A stretch of 64,000 bases of DNA from an uncultured Actinomycetes bacterium (GTDB lineage Bacteria; Actinomycetota; Actinomycetes; Mycobacteriales; Nakamurellaceae). A program made the translations under genes and the position numbers. The notes under the pieces were generated by a model, which was given only the letters and a program-made list of their open reading frames with translations, had not been told where the DNA came from and searched no databases. Shown here in pieces: positions 18,778 to 27,810 of this stretch (within the stretch, counting starts at the first letter, position 1; every line of letters begins with the position of its first letter). The DNA lies in contig CALANS010000051.1 in assembly GCA_937926105.1 (NCBI GenBank), positions 62,001 to 126,000 on the forward strand, read 5' to 3'.

Positions 18778-19803
18778 ATGGCGCTTCCGTTCGTCCGGAA
18801 TCCCGGTGACACGGGCGATATCGTGGCCCGGTCGCTGGCGGGCTTCGTGTCCGCGAACGCCGACATCGTGGAGTTGAACACGGATCCGGTCTTCGTCCGG
18901 GCGCTGCACCGCAGCCCGGCCCGGCGTGTCGGCCTGGTCAGCGGGGGAGGCTCCGGGCACGAACCGATGCACGCCGGCCTGGTCGGGCGGGGGATCCTGG
19001 ATGCCGCCGTTCCGGGCGCCGTCTTCGCCTCACCGCACAACCGGCAGGTGTATCGGGCCAGTCAGGCAGCGGCGGGCCCCGGCGGCGTGCTGCACATCGT
19101 GAAGAACTACACCGGGGACCGGATCAACTTCGGTATCGCCGCCGAACGGCTGGCGGGCGACGGGATTCCGGTCGCCCGGGTGCTGGTGGACGACGACCTG
19201 GCCACCGACGACGCCGATGCGCGCACCGGGCGCCGCGGCACCGGGGCGACCATCATCGTGGAGAAGCTGCTCGGCGCCGCCGCAGACGAGGGCCTCGGGC
19301 TGCCGGAACTGGCCGAGTTGGGCGGCCGGATGGTCGCGCACTCGCGCAGCATAGCGGTGGCGGCGAGCGCCCAGACCGCGTTCGGCACCGGCCGCGCGGC
19401 GTTCGACATCCCGCCGGAGGAACTGGAATACGGCGTGGGCATCCACGGTGAGCGGGCCAGCCGCACGGTCCCCCGCCCGGGCCTGGACAGCCTGATCGAG
19501 CAGATGGTCGGCGAGGTGGTTGACGGATGCCCACCGGGCCGGCAGGTGCTGGTGCTGTTGAACGGGCTCGGCGGCACCACCTCGCTGGAGTTGCACCACG
19601 TATATGCCGGCGTGGTGGAGGCGCTGCAGGGACGCGACCGGCGCATCGCCGGTTCACTGGTGGGCACCTACACGCCGGCCCTGGACATGCACGGATTCTC
19701 CGTCACCGTGACGGTCGCCGACGATCCCGACTGGCGGCGCTGGTGGCGGGCGCCCGCCTGGACGGCCGCGATCCGAACTCAGGGGGAGCCCACATCATGC
19801 TGA
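18778..19803 (+). CDS. DhaK-type kinase, substrate-binding subunit
   Basis: 341 aa; GGAGGG precedes ATG 18778. DhaK fold: GGGSGHEPMHAG (substrate loop), KNYTGDRINFG, and GIHGE with His223 matching the histidine that forms a hemiaminal with dihydroxyacetone in E. coli DhaK. It overlaps dhaL by 7 nt. No DhaM-type PTS subunit is present, so phosphorylation is probably ATP-dependent through DhaL. In catabolic loci such pairs can act on triuloses or tetruloses (erythrulose kinases), so dihydroxyacetone is not certain. Confidence 0.85.
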   Translation: MALPFVRNPGDTGDIVARSLAGFVSANADIVELNTDPVFVRALHRSPARRVGLVSGGGSGHEPMHAGLVGRGILDAAVPGAVFASPHNRQVYRASQAAAGPGGVLHIVKNYTGDRINFGIAAERLAGDGIPVARVLVDDDLATDDADARTGRRGTGATIIVEKLLGAAADEGLGLPELAELGGRMVAHSRSIAVAASAQTAFGTGRAAFDIPPEELEYGVGIHGERASRTVPRPGLDSLIEQMVGEVVDGCPPGRQVLVLLNGLGGTTSLELHHVYAGVVEALQGRDRRIAGSLVGTYTPALDMHGFSVTVTVADDPDWRRWWRAPAWTAAIRTQGEPTSC

Positions 19804-20477
19804 TCGCAACCTATCTCGACGGCGCACGGCGTGCCCACCGCGCATTGACCGAGTGGGATCAAGCGGCCGGTGACGGCGACTTCGGCGACAACCTGCGCAG
19901 CGGGTTGCAGGCGGCCGCCGACCGCATTTCGGATGGTGCCGGCCTGGCGGAGCAGCTTCGGGTGGCGGCCGACTGGTTCCTGGACGAGGTCGGCGGCACC
20001 AGCGGGCCGCTGTTCGGGCTGCTCTTCGATGCCATGGCGCGTCGGGTCGGAGCCGGACCCGGCTCGGGCCCGGACACCAATTCCGAGGCGGCGCCCGGAT
20101 CCTGCGTCGAGTCCGGCGATGACGAGGACAGGGCACTGATCGACGGGCTGGCCGACGGCACGGCCGCGATCATCAGGGTGGGCGACGCGCGAGTCGGCGA
20201 TCGCACCATGGTAGACGCGCTCCAGCCGACCGTGGCGCACCTCCGGAGTGGGCGTGGGCGGGTGGACTGGGCCGAGGCCGCTCGCGTCGCCTTGCAACAC
20301 GCCCGGCAGACGGCCGAGATTCGAGCCCGAATGGGACGCGCCAGCTATCTCGGGGAGCGGGCCATCGGCACGCCCGACCCCGGCGCGATGGGGGTTGCGC
20401 TGCTGTTCTGGTCGCTCGCGCACACCCGCGACCCGAACGGTGCGGCCGAACTGACCTCCCCGGCCGACTGGGGATAG
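19797..20477 (+). CDS. DhaL-type kinase, ATP-binding subunit
   Basis: 226 aa from ATG 19797, overlapping dhaK and preceded by GGGGGAG. The Mg/nucleotide-binding aspartates sit in DQAAGDGDFGDNL (about residues 19-31), followed by GGTSGPLFG and GDRTMVDAL, all DhaL hallmarks. It supplies the ATP site for the neighbouring DhaK. The pair lies between two operator-controlled units and may phosphorylate a short-chain ketose released by the locus. Confidence 0.85.
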   Translation: MLIATYLDGARRAHRALTEWDQAAGDGDFGDNLRSGLQAAADRISDGAGLAEQLRVAADWFLDEVGGTSGPLFGLLFDAMARRVGAGPGSGPDTNSEAAPGSCVESGDDEDRALIDGLADGTAAIIRVGDARVGDRTMVDALQPTVAHLRSGRGRVDWAEAARVALQHARQTAEIRARMGRASYLGERAIGTPDPGAMGVALLFWSLAHTRDPNGAAELTSPADWG

Positions 20478-20519
20478 CACGTCGAACGAGGAATCCCACC
20501 GCCAATTCAACCTCAGGTA

Positions 20520-20575
20520 TTGACAGTGACGGCGGTTCGGTTCACTCTGTCATCGGACAGTGTCACCGGTGACAT
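20520..20575 (+). promoter_or_regulatory. Promoter-like TTGACA with operator 3 before the first sugar ABC operon
   Basis: TTGACA at 20520-20525 and GTGTCACCGGTGACAT at 20560-20575, with the perfect 14-bp core at 20561-20574. An 18-nt spacer gives a weak -10 (CACTCT). The operator would overlap the transcription start, fitting repression. It lies about 160-170 bp before the permease start. Confidence 0.7.
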
Positions 20576-20733
20576 CATCGCACCAGCAGCGACGGCACAG
20601 GCCCGTCGCTGTGTCGATGGCGTGCTGTGTCGATGGCTGCGAGCGCGGGCCGATGGCGAGCGGACAACTATCAGATGCCAGGGCCGGACGGGTAGGGAGC
20701 ACAGACCGGGGTGATCGTGGACGTGTCGTACGG

Positions 20734-21714
20734 ATGGCGGGCACGATGACCGTGTCGGCACCCGGTGCCGCTCGGCTCGGCCGGCCCGGTGCGGCGCCAT
20801 CCGGTGTGGGCGGCGGACCCGTCCTCCACCGACAGCGCAGCTGGCGCCGAGAATCCTGGTGGTTCTTGGCGTTCGCGCTACCGAACTTCATCTTCATCGC
20901 CGTGTTCGCATACTGGCCGGTCATCTACAACGCCTACCTGTCCCTGCAGGACTGGAACATGATCAGCCCGGACATGGAGTTCGTGGGGTTGGCCAACTAC
21001 GCCGACGTCCTCGGGTCGGCGGATTTCCGCTGGGCGCTGGTTCGTACCGTCATTCTCACCGGGGGCGTGACCATCCTGGCGCTGGTCCTGGGCCTTGCCG
21101 TCGCGATGCTCCTGGGCACCAGGTTCATTGGCCGGAATCTCACCCGCACGGTGGTATTTGCGCCCTACGTGGTGGGTAGCGCCGCCGTCGGCACCATCTG
21201 GCTGTTCGTCTTCGATCCCAACTTTGGGCTCTTCCGGGCCCTGCTGGCTCCCTTCGGTCTGACGAGCCCCAATTGGATGGACGACTCGGCGTGGGCCCTG
21301 CCCGGCCTCATGATGGTCGAGGTCTGGCGATACACCGGCTTCGTCGCGATCATCTACATCGGCGCGCTGACCGGAATTCCCAAGGACCTGATCGAGGCCG
21401 CCGTGATCGACGGTGCCAACGGCTGGAAGCGGTTCCGGTCCGTGACCCTCCCGTTGCTCATGCCGATCACGTATTTCCTCGCCATTATCATGGTCACGAC
21501 GGTGTTCCGCGGCTACGACCTGATCGCCGTGATGACCGGCGGCGGCCCGGCCGGGGCGACCACCACCTTGGGCTGGTACATCTACCAACAGGGATTCGAC
21601 TACAACAATGCAGGTGCTGCCGGTGTCGGCGGCATCGTGATGTTCATCGTCCTGCTGGGGATCACCGGGATCCAGTCGCGCCTGATGCGCAAGGGGGTGA
21701 ACTACGAGACGTGA
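20734..21714 (+). CDS. Sugar ABC transporter permease (MalF/UgpA type)
   Basis: About 326 aa from ATG 20734; ATG 20746 is an equally plausible start, and neither has a strong ribosome-binding site. Six hydrophobic segments are visible, starting at WWFLAFALPNFIFIAVFAYW. The EAA loop is IEAAVIDGANGWKRF, which docks on the ATPase. It overlaps the next permease by 4 nt (GTGA). No cognate ATPase is encoded nearby, so a shared MsmK-like ATPase elsewhere is implied. Confidence 0.87.
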   Translation: MAGTMTVSAPGAARLGRPGAAPSGVGGGPVLHRQRSWRRESWWFLAFALPNFIFIAVFAYWPVIYNAYLSLQDWNMISPDMEFVGLANYADVLGSADFRWALVRTVILTGGVTILALVLGLAVAMLLGTRFIGRNLTRTVVFAPYVVGSAAVGTIWLFVFDPNFGLFRALLAPFGLTSPNWMDDSAWALPGLMMVEVWRYTGFVAIIYIGALTGIPKDLIEAAVIDGANGWKRFRSVTLPLLMPITYFLAIIMVTTVFRGYDLIAVMTGGGPAGATTTLGWYIYQQGFDYNNAGAAGVGGIVMFIVLLGITGIQSRLMRKGVNYET

Positions 21715-22598
21715 CCGAGGTCCACTATCGGCCGGAAAGCACGCCGTCGTCATCCGATCGCCGACGCGTCCGTGCTCTGCACTCCCTGGCGGGCGTCCTG
21801 ACGCGCTACCTGCTGGCCCTGATCTGCGCGGCCGCATTCGCGATACCACTGTATTGGCTAGCCATCTCGTCGCTCAAGCCGACCTCCGACATCTTCACCT
21901 TCCCGCCGGACTGGATCCCGCTGCATCCGGACCTGGGGAATTTCGTCCGCGCGTGGCGATCGGCGCCGTTCGCTCGGTACACCCTCAACTCGGTGATCAC
22001 CGCGGTCGTCGGTACCGCCGGCGAGGTGTCCACGGCGTGCCTGTGCGCCTACGCCTTCGCTTACCTGCACATTCCGGGCAAGCGAATCCTGTTCGGGATC
22101 CTGCTGGGCGCCATGATGATTCCGGGCAGCGTGACCCTCCTGCCCAACTTCCTGACCGTCTCCGACCTCGGCTGGAACAACACCTACGCCGGATTGATCG
22201 TCCCAGGATTCGGCTCGGTCTTCGTGACCTTCCTGATGCGTCAGCACATGCTCGGCCTGCCACGCGAGATTCTGGAGGCCGCGGAACTGGAGGGCGCCGG
22301 ACACCTGCGCAAGCTGTGGTCGGTGGTGCTGCCGCTGTCTCGTCCAATGCTGATCACCGGCGGCCTGATCACCTTCATCTACAAGTGGAACGAGTACATC
22401 TGGCCGCTGGTCGTGACCAACACCGACGACATGCGCACCCTGCAGATCGGCCTGGTCTTCACCCAAGCCACCGAGAACGGTGCGGACTGGGGAATCGTCA
22501 TGGCCGCGACGGCGTTCGTGGCGGGCCCGATGCTGATCGCGTACTTCGTGGCCCAGCGGCACATCGTCGCGGGCGTCCTGCAGGGAGCAGTGAAGTAG
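21711..22598 (+). CDS. Sugar ABC transporter permease (MalG/UgpE type)
   Basis: 295 aa from GTG 21711, overlapping the upstream stop. Hydrophobic segments begin at YLLALICAAAFAIPLYWLAI; the EAA loop is LEAAELEGAGHLRKL; KWNEYIWPLV is typical of carbohydrate-type (CUT1) permeases. Partner of the preceding permease and the following binding protein. Confidence 0.88.
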   Translation: MTEVHYRPESTPSSSDRRRVRALHSLAGVLTRYLLALICAAAFAIPLYWLAISSLKPTSDIFTFPPDWIPLHPDLGNFVRAWRSAPFARYTLNSVITAVVGTAGEVSTACLCAYAFAYLHIPGKRILFGILLGAMMIPGSVTLLPNFLTVSDLGWNNTYAGLIVPGFGSVFVTFLMRQHMLGLPREILEAAELEGAGHLRKLWSVVLPLSRPMLITGGLITFIYKWNEYIWPLVVTNTDDMRTLQIGLVFTQATENGADWGIVMAATAFVAGPMLIAYFVAQRHIVAGVLQGAVK

Positions 22599-22634
22599 TC
22601 CACTCTGGCCCATCCATCACCATCGGAGGATCCC

Positions 22635-23984
22635 ATGCAACAACAGCACCGCACCGTCGACCGCCGCACCCTGCTCAAGGCGGGTGGCCTGCTGGCCGGA
22701 GCATTCGCACTGGCCGGATGCTCGTCCGGAGGCGACGGCTACGCCCAACCCAAGGGGGACGTTCCAAAGCAGTATGCCGACCGGGTGCGGGTCGTGCTCT
22801 GGTCGCCATTCCCCGCCAACATGCAAAAGCCGATCAACAAGATGGTCTCGGACTTCAACGAATCGCAGTCCGACATCTATGCGGAGTCGCAGTACTTCAA
22901 GGACCACGCGGAGGTCCAGGCCCAGTTGCAGCGCGGGCTGCAGGCCAAGACCATTCCGGACCTCGCCGTGATCGACGCCGTCTCCTGGAGCCAGTTCCTG
23001 TTCAGCGGTGTGCTGGAGCCGATGGACGAGTATCTGGACAAGTTCGGCGTGGAACGGTCCGACTACGCGGACGCGTTCCTGAAGGAGGGCCTGCGAAACG
23101 GCAAGCTGTGGTGGTTGTCGTTCAGCCGCACCTGCGCGACGTTCTACTACAACAAGGATGCCTTTGCCCAGGCCGGCCTGCCCGACCGGGCGCCGCAGAC
23201 CTGGGATGAGCTGCAGGAATGGGGGCCGGAGCTGTCGAAGCTCACGTTCCAGGGAAAGCACCCGAAGGTGCACACCAAGATCGAGGACCTGGTCAACTGG
23301 ACCTACCAGGGGGTGGCATGGGCCTGGGGCGGTGCCATATCCAAGGGACTGGACGTGACGGTTGCGGACAAGGAGGCGGTGGCCGGGGCGCAGTGGCAGC
23401 GGGACTTCATCACCAAGGGCATGGCCGAGCAATCGAACAATGCGGCGGTAGACTTCTACAACCAGCAGGCCATGACCATGATCAGCTCTGGTGGGGCGAT
23501 GAACTCCATTGCGGAGCAATCGAAATTTGAGCTCGGCGTCGGGACCGTACCCAAGCAGGTGGCACAGGGCACTCCGACCGGCGGCGCCGGCATCTCGATT
23601 CTCGCCGGCGCCCCGAAGGAGCGGAAGGAGGCGGCGTTCCAGGTGCTCAAGTACCTCACCGCACCCGAGCAGTCCGCCTACTTCTCCACCTCTACCGGCT
23701 ATCTTCCGGTGAGCAAGGGTGCGGTCGACACGGCGCTGATGAAGAAGTACATCGATCAGAATCCGTCCTATCAGGCGCTGATCGACGAGCTGAAGGTTGC
23801 CCGGCAGTGCGACGACGTGCTGGTGCAAGTCCCGGGTGCGTATGCGGAGGTGCTCTCGTCGATCCAGAAGGTGTACCAGGGGGGCGGCGAGGCCGCGAGT
23901 ATTCTCGGCGAGCTGCGGGACTCACTGAACCAACTGGTCGACAAGGTGAAGCCCTCCATCGACAAGTGGCAGCAGGGCGCGTGA
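22635..23984 (+). CDS. Extracellular sugar-binding lipoprotein (CUT1)
   Basis: 449 aa; GGAGG precedes ATG 22635. The N-terminus has a twin-arginine-like stretch (DRRTLLKAGG) and a lipobox LAGC with Cys29, predicting a membrane-anchored lipoprotein. The family-1 binding-protein fold is visible from RVRVVLWSPFPANMQ. It delivers the substrate to the two preceding permeases. Its stop overlaps the start of the Asp-box protein (GTGA). Confidence 0.87.
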   Translation: MQQQHRTVDRRTLLKAGGLLAGAFALAGCSSGGDGYAQPKGDVPKQYADRVRVVLWSPFPANMQKPINKMVSDFNESQSDIYAESQYFKDHAEVQAQLQRGLQAKTIPDLAVIDAVSWSQFLFSGVLEPMDEYLDKFGVERSDYADAFLKEGLRNGKLWWLSFSRTCATFYYNKDAFAQAGLPDRAPQTWDELQEWGPELSKLTFQGKHPKVHTKIEDLVNWTYQGVAWAWGGAISKGLDVTVADKEAVAGAQWQRDFITKGMAEQSNNAAVDFYNQQAMTMISSGGAMNSIAEQSKFELGVGTVPKQVAQGTPTGGAGISILAGAPKERKEAAFQVLKYLTAPEQSAYFSTSTGYLPVSKGAVDTALMKKYIDQNPSYQALIDELKVARQCDDVLVQVPGAYAEVLSSIQKVYQGGGEAASILGELRDSLNQLVDKVKPSIDKWQQGA

Positions 23985-25099
23985 AGAGTCGGCAACCCTT
24001 GTGGGATCCGGACACTCCCGTGCCCGCCCGGGGGGACCTGAGTCCGCTGGAGCGTGTCCGGATCAGCGCGATTCGGCCGCACTCCGGGCGCTCGTTCGTG
24101 CACGGCGCGTCACTGCTCATACAGGGCTCCGAGATGTGGTGCTCGTTCGCCTGCAACGAGGGCGCCGAAAACTCCGACACCGAGACCGCCCGGATGCGTC
24201 GCAGCCCGGACGGCGGACGGACCTGGACTCCCGACGAGATGATTGCCGGGCCCGGGCAGGGGGTCGGGACGAGTCACGGCGTCTTTGCGCGCACCGCCAG
24301 CGGCGACGTGGTGACACTGCTGGGCACCGTTGCCGACGGGATGGTGGGCATCTCCACTCGACGATGCACCTATCAACCGCAGACGCGCACCTGGGGCGAG
24401 CCGGAATGGGTGGCCGACGGATTCTGGCCGCTACAGGAGCCGCTGCTCACCGCCAGCGGTCACCTGGTCCTGGCCGGTGTGTGGAAGTCCGACCACCTGC
24501 CGTATCTCCCGCTCGCCGCCGCGCCGCCGGCCGTGCTGATATCCACCGACCCCGACCTGGGCCGCTGGCGCATGGTGGTGCCGTACGTGGCCTGCGACAG
24601 GCCCTACTGGGGTGAGTCCTCGGTGCTGGTCGATGGTGACCGGCTGTTGCTGGTGGCGCGGTCCAGCAAGCAGGTCGGCTACCTGCTGGCCGGATGCAGC
24701 GATGACGGTGGGCAGTCCTGGTCGGCGATGCGGGTGAGCGATATCCCCTTCACCTCGTCCAAGCCGCACATCGGCAGGCTGTCCTCGGGCGTGCCCTACC
24801 TGATCGGAACGAGCTATGCCGGCGTGACGGGGGAGCGATCCGTGCTCACGATCAGCCTCGGTCGGCCGGGGAGCCGCACATTCGGACTGACGCGCGTGAT
24901 CCGCTGGGCGGACCAGCCGTCCGAGCCGGATTCCGCCATCACCGGGGCGCTGTCCTACCCACACGCCGTCGAACACGAAGGTACCTTGCACGTCGCGTAT
25001 TCGAACGATGGGGGCCGAGGGATGAACCTCAACGGCCTGGAGCTGGCATCGCTGGACGTGCGCGAGCTCACGGACGCTGCTGCTGCGCTGGTCCGGTAG
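23981..25099 (+). CDS. Sialidase-like Asp-box protein, apparently cytoplasmic
   Basis: 372 aa from GTG 23981, coupled to the binding-protein gene. Asp-boxes SPDGGRTW (residues 75-82) and SDDGGQSW (240-247) and the opening SGRSFVHGASLL mark a sialidase-type propeller. It is similar in layout to the N-terminal part of the broken SLH protein. There is no signal peptide or membrane segment, so it probably hydrolyses, eliminates or transforms an imported oligosaccharide inside the cell. The family includes sialidases, Kdnases and other glycan enzymes, so the substrate is open. Confidence 0.72.
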   Translation: MKSRQPLWDPDTPVPARGDLSPLERVRISAIRPHSGRSFVHGASLLIQGSEMWCSFACNEGAENSDTETARMRRSPDGGRTWTPDEMIAGPGQGVGTSHGVFARTASGDVVTLLGTVADGMVGISTRRCTYQPQTRTWGEPEWVADGFWPLQEPLLTASGHLVLAGVWKSDHLPYLPLAAAPPAVLISTDPDLGRWRMVVPYVACDRPYWGESSVLVDGDRLLLVARSSKQVGYLLAGCSDDGGQSWSAMRVSDIPFTSSKPHIGRLSSGVPYLIGTSYAGVTGERSVLTISLGRPGSRTFGLTRVIRWADQPSEPDSAITGALSYPHAVEHEGTLHVAYSNDGGRGMNLNGLELASLDVRELTDAAAALVR

Positions 25100-25161
25100 C
25101 GGCGTCTCCCGCCGTCGGCCGGATGGTCGGCGAAAAGCCGCGTTTCGTGCACCGTGAAGTA

Positions 25162-25235
25162 TTGACAAGCGGTGGCTGCTGAGTCATCGTAAGAATGTCA
25201 CCGGTTACATCATCAAGAAGTGTCACCGATGACAT
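25162..25235 (+). promoter_or_regulatory. Promoter-like TTGACA with double operator (4 and 5)
   Basis: TTGACA at 25162-25167; with a 17-nt spacer the -10 would be CATCGT. Two sites follow: ATGTCACCGGTTACAT at 25195-25210 and GTGTCACCGATGACAT at 25220-25235, 25 bp centre to centre. Each deviates slightly from the perfect palindrome. They precede the lyase gene and probably control the lyase and the second transporter. Confidence 0.7.
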
Positions 25236-25293
25236 GTCGCGCGCGACGGTCTCCGCAGGGGCGCGTCGCACATCCCAGGAATAGGAGTACTCG

Positions 25294-26193
25294 ATGACAG
25301 TGGACCTTGCGGGCATCATCCCGCCGCTGGTCACTCCCTTCGACCGGGACGGCAACGTCCGGGCCGACGCACTGCGGGCCGAGGTGCGGCTGCACCTGGA
25401 TGCGGGCGTGCACGGCATCTGCGTCACCGGCAGCACCGGAGAGGGCGCCGCCCTGACGCCGGAGGACTCGGTGCAGGTGGCCAGGGCAGCGGTCGCTGAG
25501 GCCGGCGGCAGCGTCCCGGTGATCTCGGGCATCATCCGGGACTCCACCAGGGACGTGGTGCGGTACGGGCTGGCGCTGAAGGAGGCGGGCGTCGACGCGC
25601 TGCAGATCACCCCGGTGCACTACCTGTTCAAGCCGGACGAGGAGACCACGTTCGGGTACTTCCGGGAGCTGGCCGACGAGATCGGGCTGCCGATCGTGAT
25701 CTACAACGTGGTGCCGTGGGCCACGATCGAGCCGCGCACGTTGGCGCGCATCATGAACGAGGTGCCGCTGGTAGTGGCCGTCAAGCAATCTGGCGGCGAC
25801 ATCCACGCGCTGTCCGAGCTGCTGCAGCTGGGCCCGACGGGTGGCCGCGTGCTCACCGCCATCGATGACCTGCTCTACCCGTCCTTCGTGTTGGGCGCGC
25901 AGGGCGCCGTCGCCGCCACCCTGACCGTGGTTCCCCAGCTGTGCGTGCAGCTCTGGGACGCGTACCGTCGCGACGACCACCAGGCCGCACTGGACCTGCA
26001 CAACCGGCTGCTGCCGGTGTGGCAGGCGATTTCAGGCCCGAACATGCCGGCCCGCATCAAGGTCGCGCTGGCGCTGCAGGGCCGGGACGGCGGCGCGCCG
26101 CGCGAACCGATGAGCCCCGTCAGCGAGGCGGAACGCGCCGGTCTTGTCGCGGCGCTGGAACACGCGGGGGTGGTGCCGGTCGCTGCTGGTTGA
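25294..26193 (+). CDS. DapA/NanA-family lyase (class I aldolase)
   Basis: 299 aa; AGGAG lies upstream of ATG 25294. The TIM-barrel carries GSTGEGAALT (carboxylate-binding loop), Tyr137 (YNVVPW) and the Schiff-base Lys164 (VKQSGG). GSTGE differs from the TTGE of true dihydrodipicolinate synthases, and the gene sits in a sugar locus. It therefore probably cleaves or dehydrates a 2-keto-3-deoxy acid (NAL, KDG aldolase or KdgD-like reactions). Which of these is not decidable from sequence alone. Confidence 0.82.
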   Translation: MTVDLAGIIPPLVTPFDRDGNVRADALRAEVRLHLDAGVHGICVTGSTGEGAALTPEDSVQVARAAVAEAGGSVPVISGIIRDSTRDVVRYGLALKEAGVDALQITPVHYLFKPDEETTFGYFRELADEIGLPIVIYNVVPWATIEPRTLARIMNEVPLVVAVKQSGGDIHALSELLQLGPTGGRVLTAIDDLLYPSFVLGAQGAVAATLTVVPQLCVQLWDAYRRDDHQAALDLHNRLLPVWQAISGPNMPARIKVALALQGRDGGAPREPMSPVSEAERAGLVAALEHAGVVPVAAG

Positions 26194-26274
26194 GCCGAGT
26201 TCCACCACCGCACCGGGTGCGGTACCGGGTGATCACTGAGAACCTGAACAGCTACAGGATGGAGTGCACACGAG

Positions 26275-27810
26275 ATGGAACAGCAGACAAGCTCCGGGCC
26301 GGATCCCGAGGGCCCGGTCACGCCGTCCGCGTCGCCGGTATCGCGGCCGATGTCCCGGCGGACGGCGCTGCGCTGGTCGGGCGCTGCACTGGCAGCCTTG
26401 GCAGCCCCCGCGGCGCTGGCCGCCTGCGGCTCGGACGGCTCCGGCGGTTCGGACGGATCAGCCGGCGGAACCGGCAAGACCAGCAGTGACGGGGGCACTG
26501 GAGGCGCCGACCGCGCTCCGTCGGGTGCGTCGTCTGCGTCACCACCCGCCAAGAGTGGCTCCGGCGGCGGTTCCGGCAAGACCGTGTCGATCTGGCTGAT
26601 GAAGTACTACGTCGACGCGGCCAATGCCGTGATCGAGGAGGCCGCCAAGGCGGCCGGCCAACAGGGCGGTTTCGATGTGGACATCCAATGGTTCCCATTC
26701 GACGCCACCACCTATAGCAAGTGGGCCGCCGCCGTGGAGGCCAAGCAACTACCGGACATCGGCATGCCCAACGGCTACCCATCGCAGTACTGGGCCATGG
26801 GCAAGCTGGTCGACCTCACGGACCTGTCCAACGAGATCGCTCAGGATGGCGGCGGGTGGTACGACTACGTCGAGGACTACCAGACCGTCGACGGCAAGAA
26901 ATGGTGGATCCCGCTGTTCAACGAGCTCGCCTTCGGCCTGTACCGCAAGGATGTGTTCGAGGCCAAGGGCATCACCGCGCCGATCACCGGTCTGGACGAT
27001 CTGGTGGCCGCGGCCACCGAGGTGACGGACCCGTCCAAGAAGATGTGGGGCATGGGAATGGCCATGGCCTACGGTGACTGGCCACACAACCTGCCGCCCG
27101 TGATGTGGGATTTCGGTGCCAGCCTGCAGGATACCAAGGGCAACATCGTCTCCGGCTCGGACGAGTTCGTCGACGCGATCACCTGGTACACCAACCTGTA
27201 TCTCAAGGACAAGGTCACGCCGCCCGGCGTCACCAGCTGGACATCGGCCAGCAACAACGAGTTCTACGCCGCCGGCCAGATCGCGTTCTGCTCCAACACC
27301 GGCAGCATCATCGCCAGCCTGCGCGCCGACCACCCCGACCTGCTGGACAACACCGTCACCAGCGCGTGGGGCCAGCGGGGCGACAGGGGACCCTACAGCG
27401 TGTCCAACCTCCCGGCGGTGTTCATCACCAAGGACTCGCAGTTGCAGGACGAGGCCAAGCTGGTCATCAAGACCATCATGAGCAAGGAATACCGGGGGAA
27501 GTTCCTGATCGCCGCCAACGCTAACTTCCTGCCGGTGCTCAAGGACGATGTCTCGATCTCATTCTTCTCGGAGAACGACCTCAACAAGCACATCGTCACC
27601 GACATCCTGCCCAAGGCGCAGACCCGGTGGTGGCCCGCCCAGGCCACGCCGACCTTCTCCGAGGTGGACAGCCAGCAACTGTGGGGCACCCTGCTGCAAC
27701 GCATCACGGCCCAGGGCTGGACACCGCGCAAGGCCGTCGACGAGTTCACGGAGGCCGCGAACAAGATCAACGACAAGTACCGCAAGCTCTACCCCGATCT
27801 TTTCGGGTGA
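26275..27810 (+). CDS. Extracellular sugar-binding lipoprotein, second CUT1 system
   Basis: 511 aa. An unusually long N-region with a twin-arginine-like motif (SRRTALRWSG) precedes the lipobox LAAC (Cys51). A Gly/Ser-rich tether of about 55 residues leads to the family-1 binding domain (from TVSIWLMKYYVDAAN). Its stop overlaps the next permease start by 4 nt. It is distinct in sequence from the binding protein at 22635, so the locus encodes two importers with probably different ligands. Confidence 0.86.
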   Translation: MEQQTSSGPDPEGPVTPSASPVSRPMSRRTALRWSGAALAALAAPAALAACGSDGSGGSDGSAGGTGKTSSDGGTGGADRAPSGASSASPPAKSGSGGGSGKTVSIWLMKYYVDAANAVIEEAAKAAGQQGGFDVDIQWFPFDATTYSKWAAAVEAKQLPDIGMPNGYPSQYWAMGKLVDLTDLSNEIAQDGGGWYDYVEDYQTVDGKKWWIPLFNELAFGLYRKDVFEAKGITAPITGLDDLVAAATEVTDPSKKMWGMGMAMAYGDWPHNLPPVMWDFGASLQDTKGNIVSGSDEFVDAITWYTNLYLKDKVTPPGVTSWTSASNNEFYAAGQIAFCSNTGSIIASLRADHPDLLDNTVTSAWGQRGDRGPYSVSNLPAVFITKDSQLQDEAKLVIKTIMSKEYRGKFLIAANANFLPVLKDDVSISFFSENDLNKHIVTDILPKAQTRWWPAQATPTFSEVDSQQLWGTLLQRITAQGWTPRKAVDEFTEAANKINDKYRKLYPDLFG

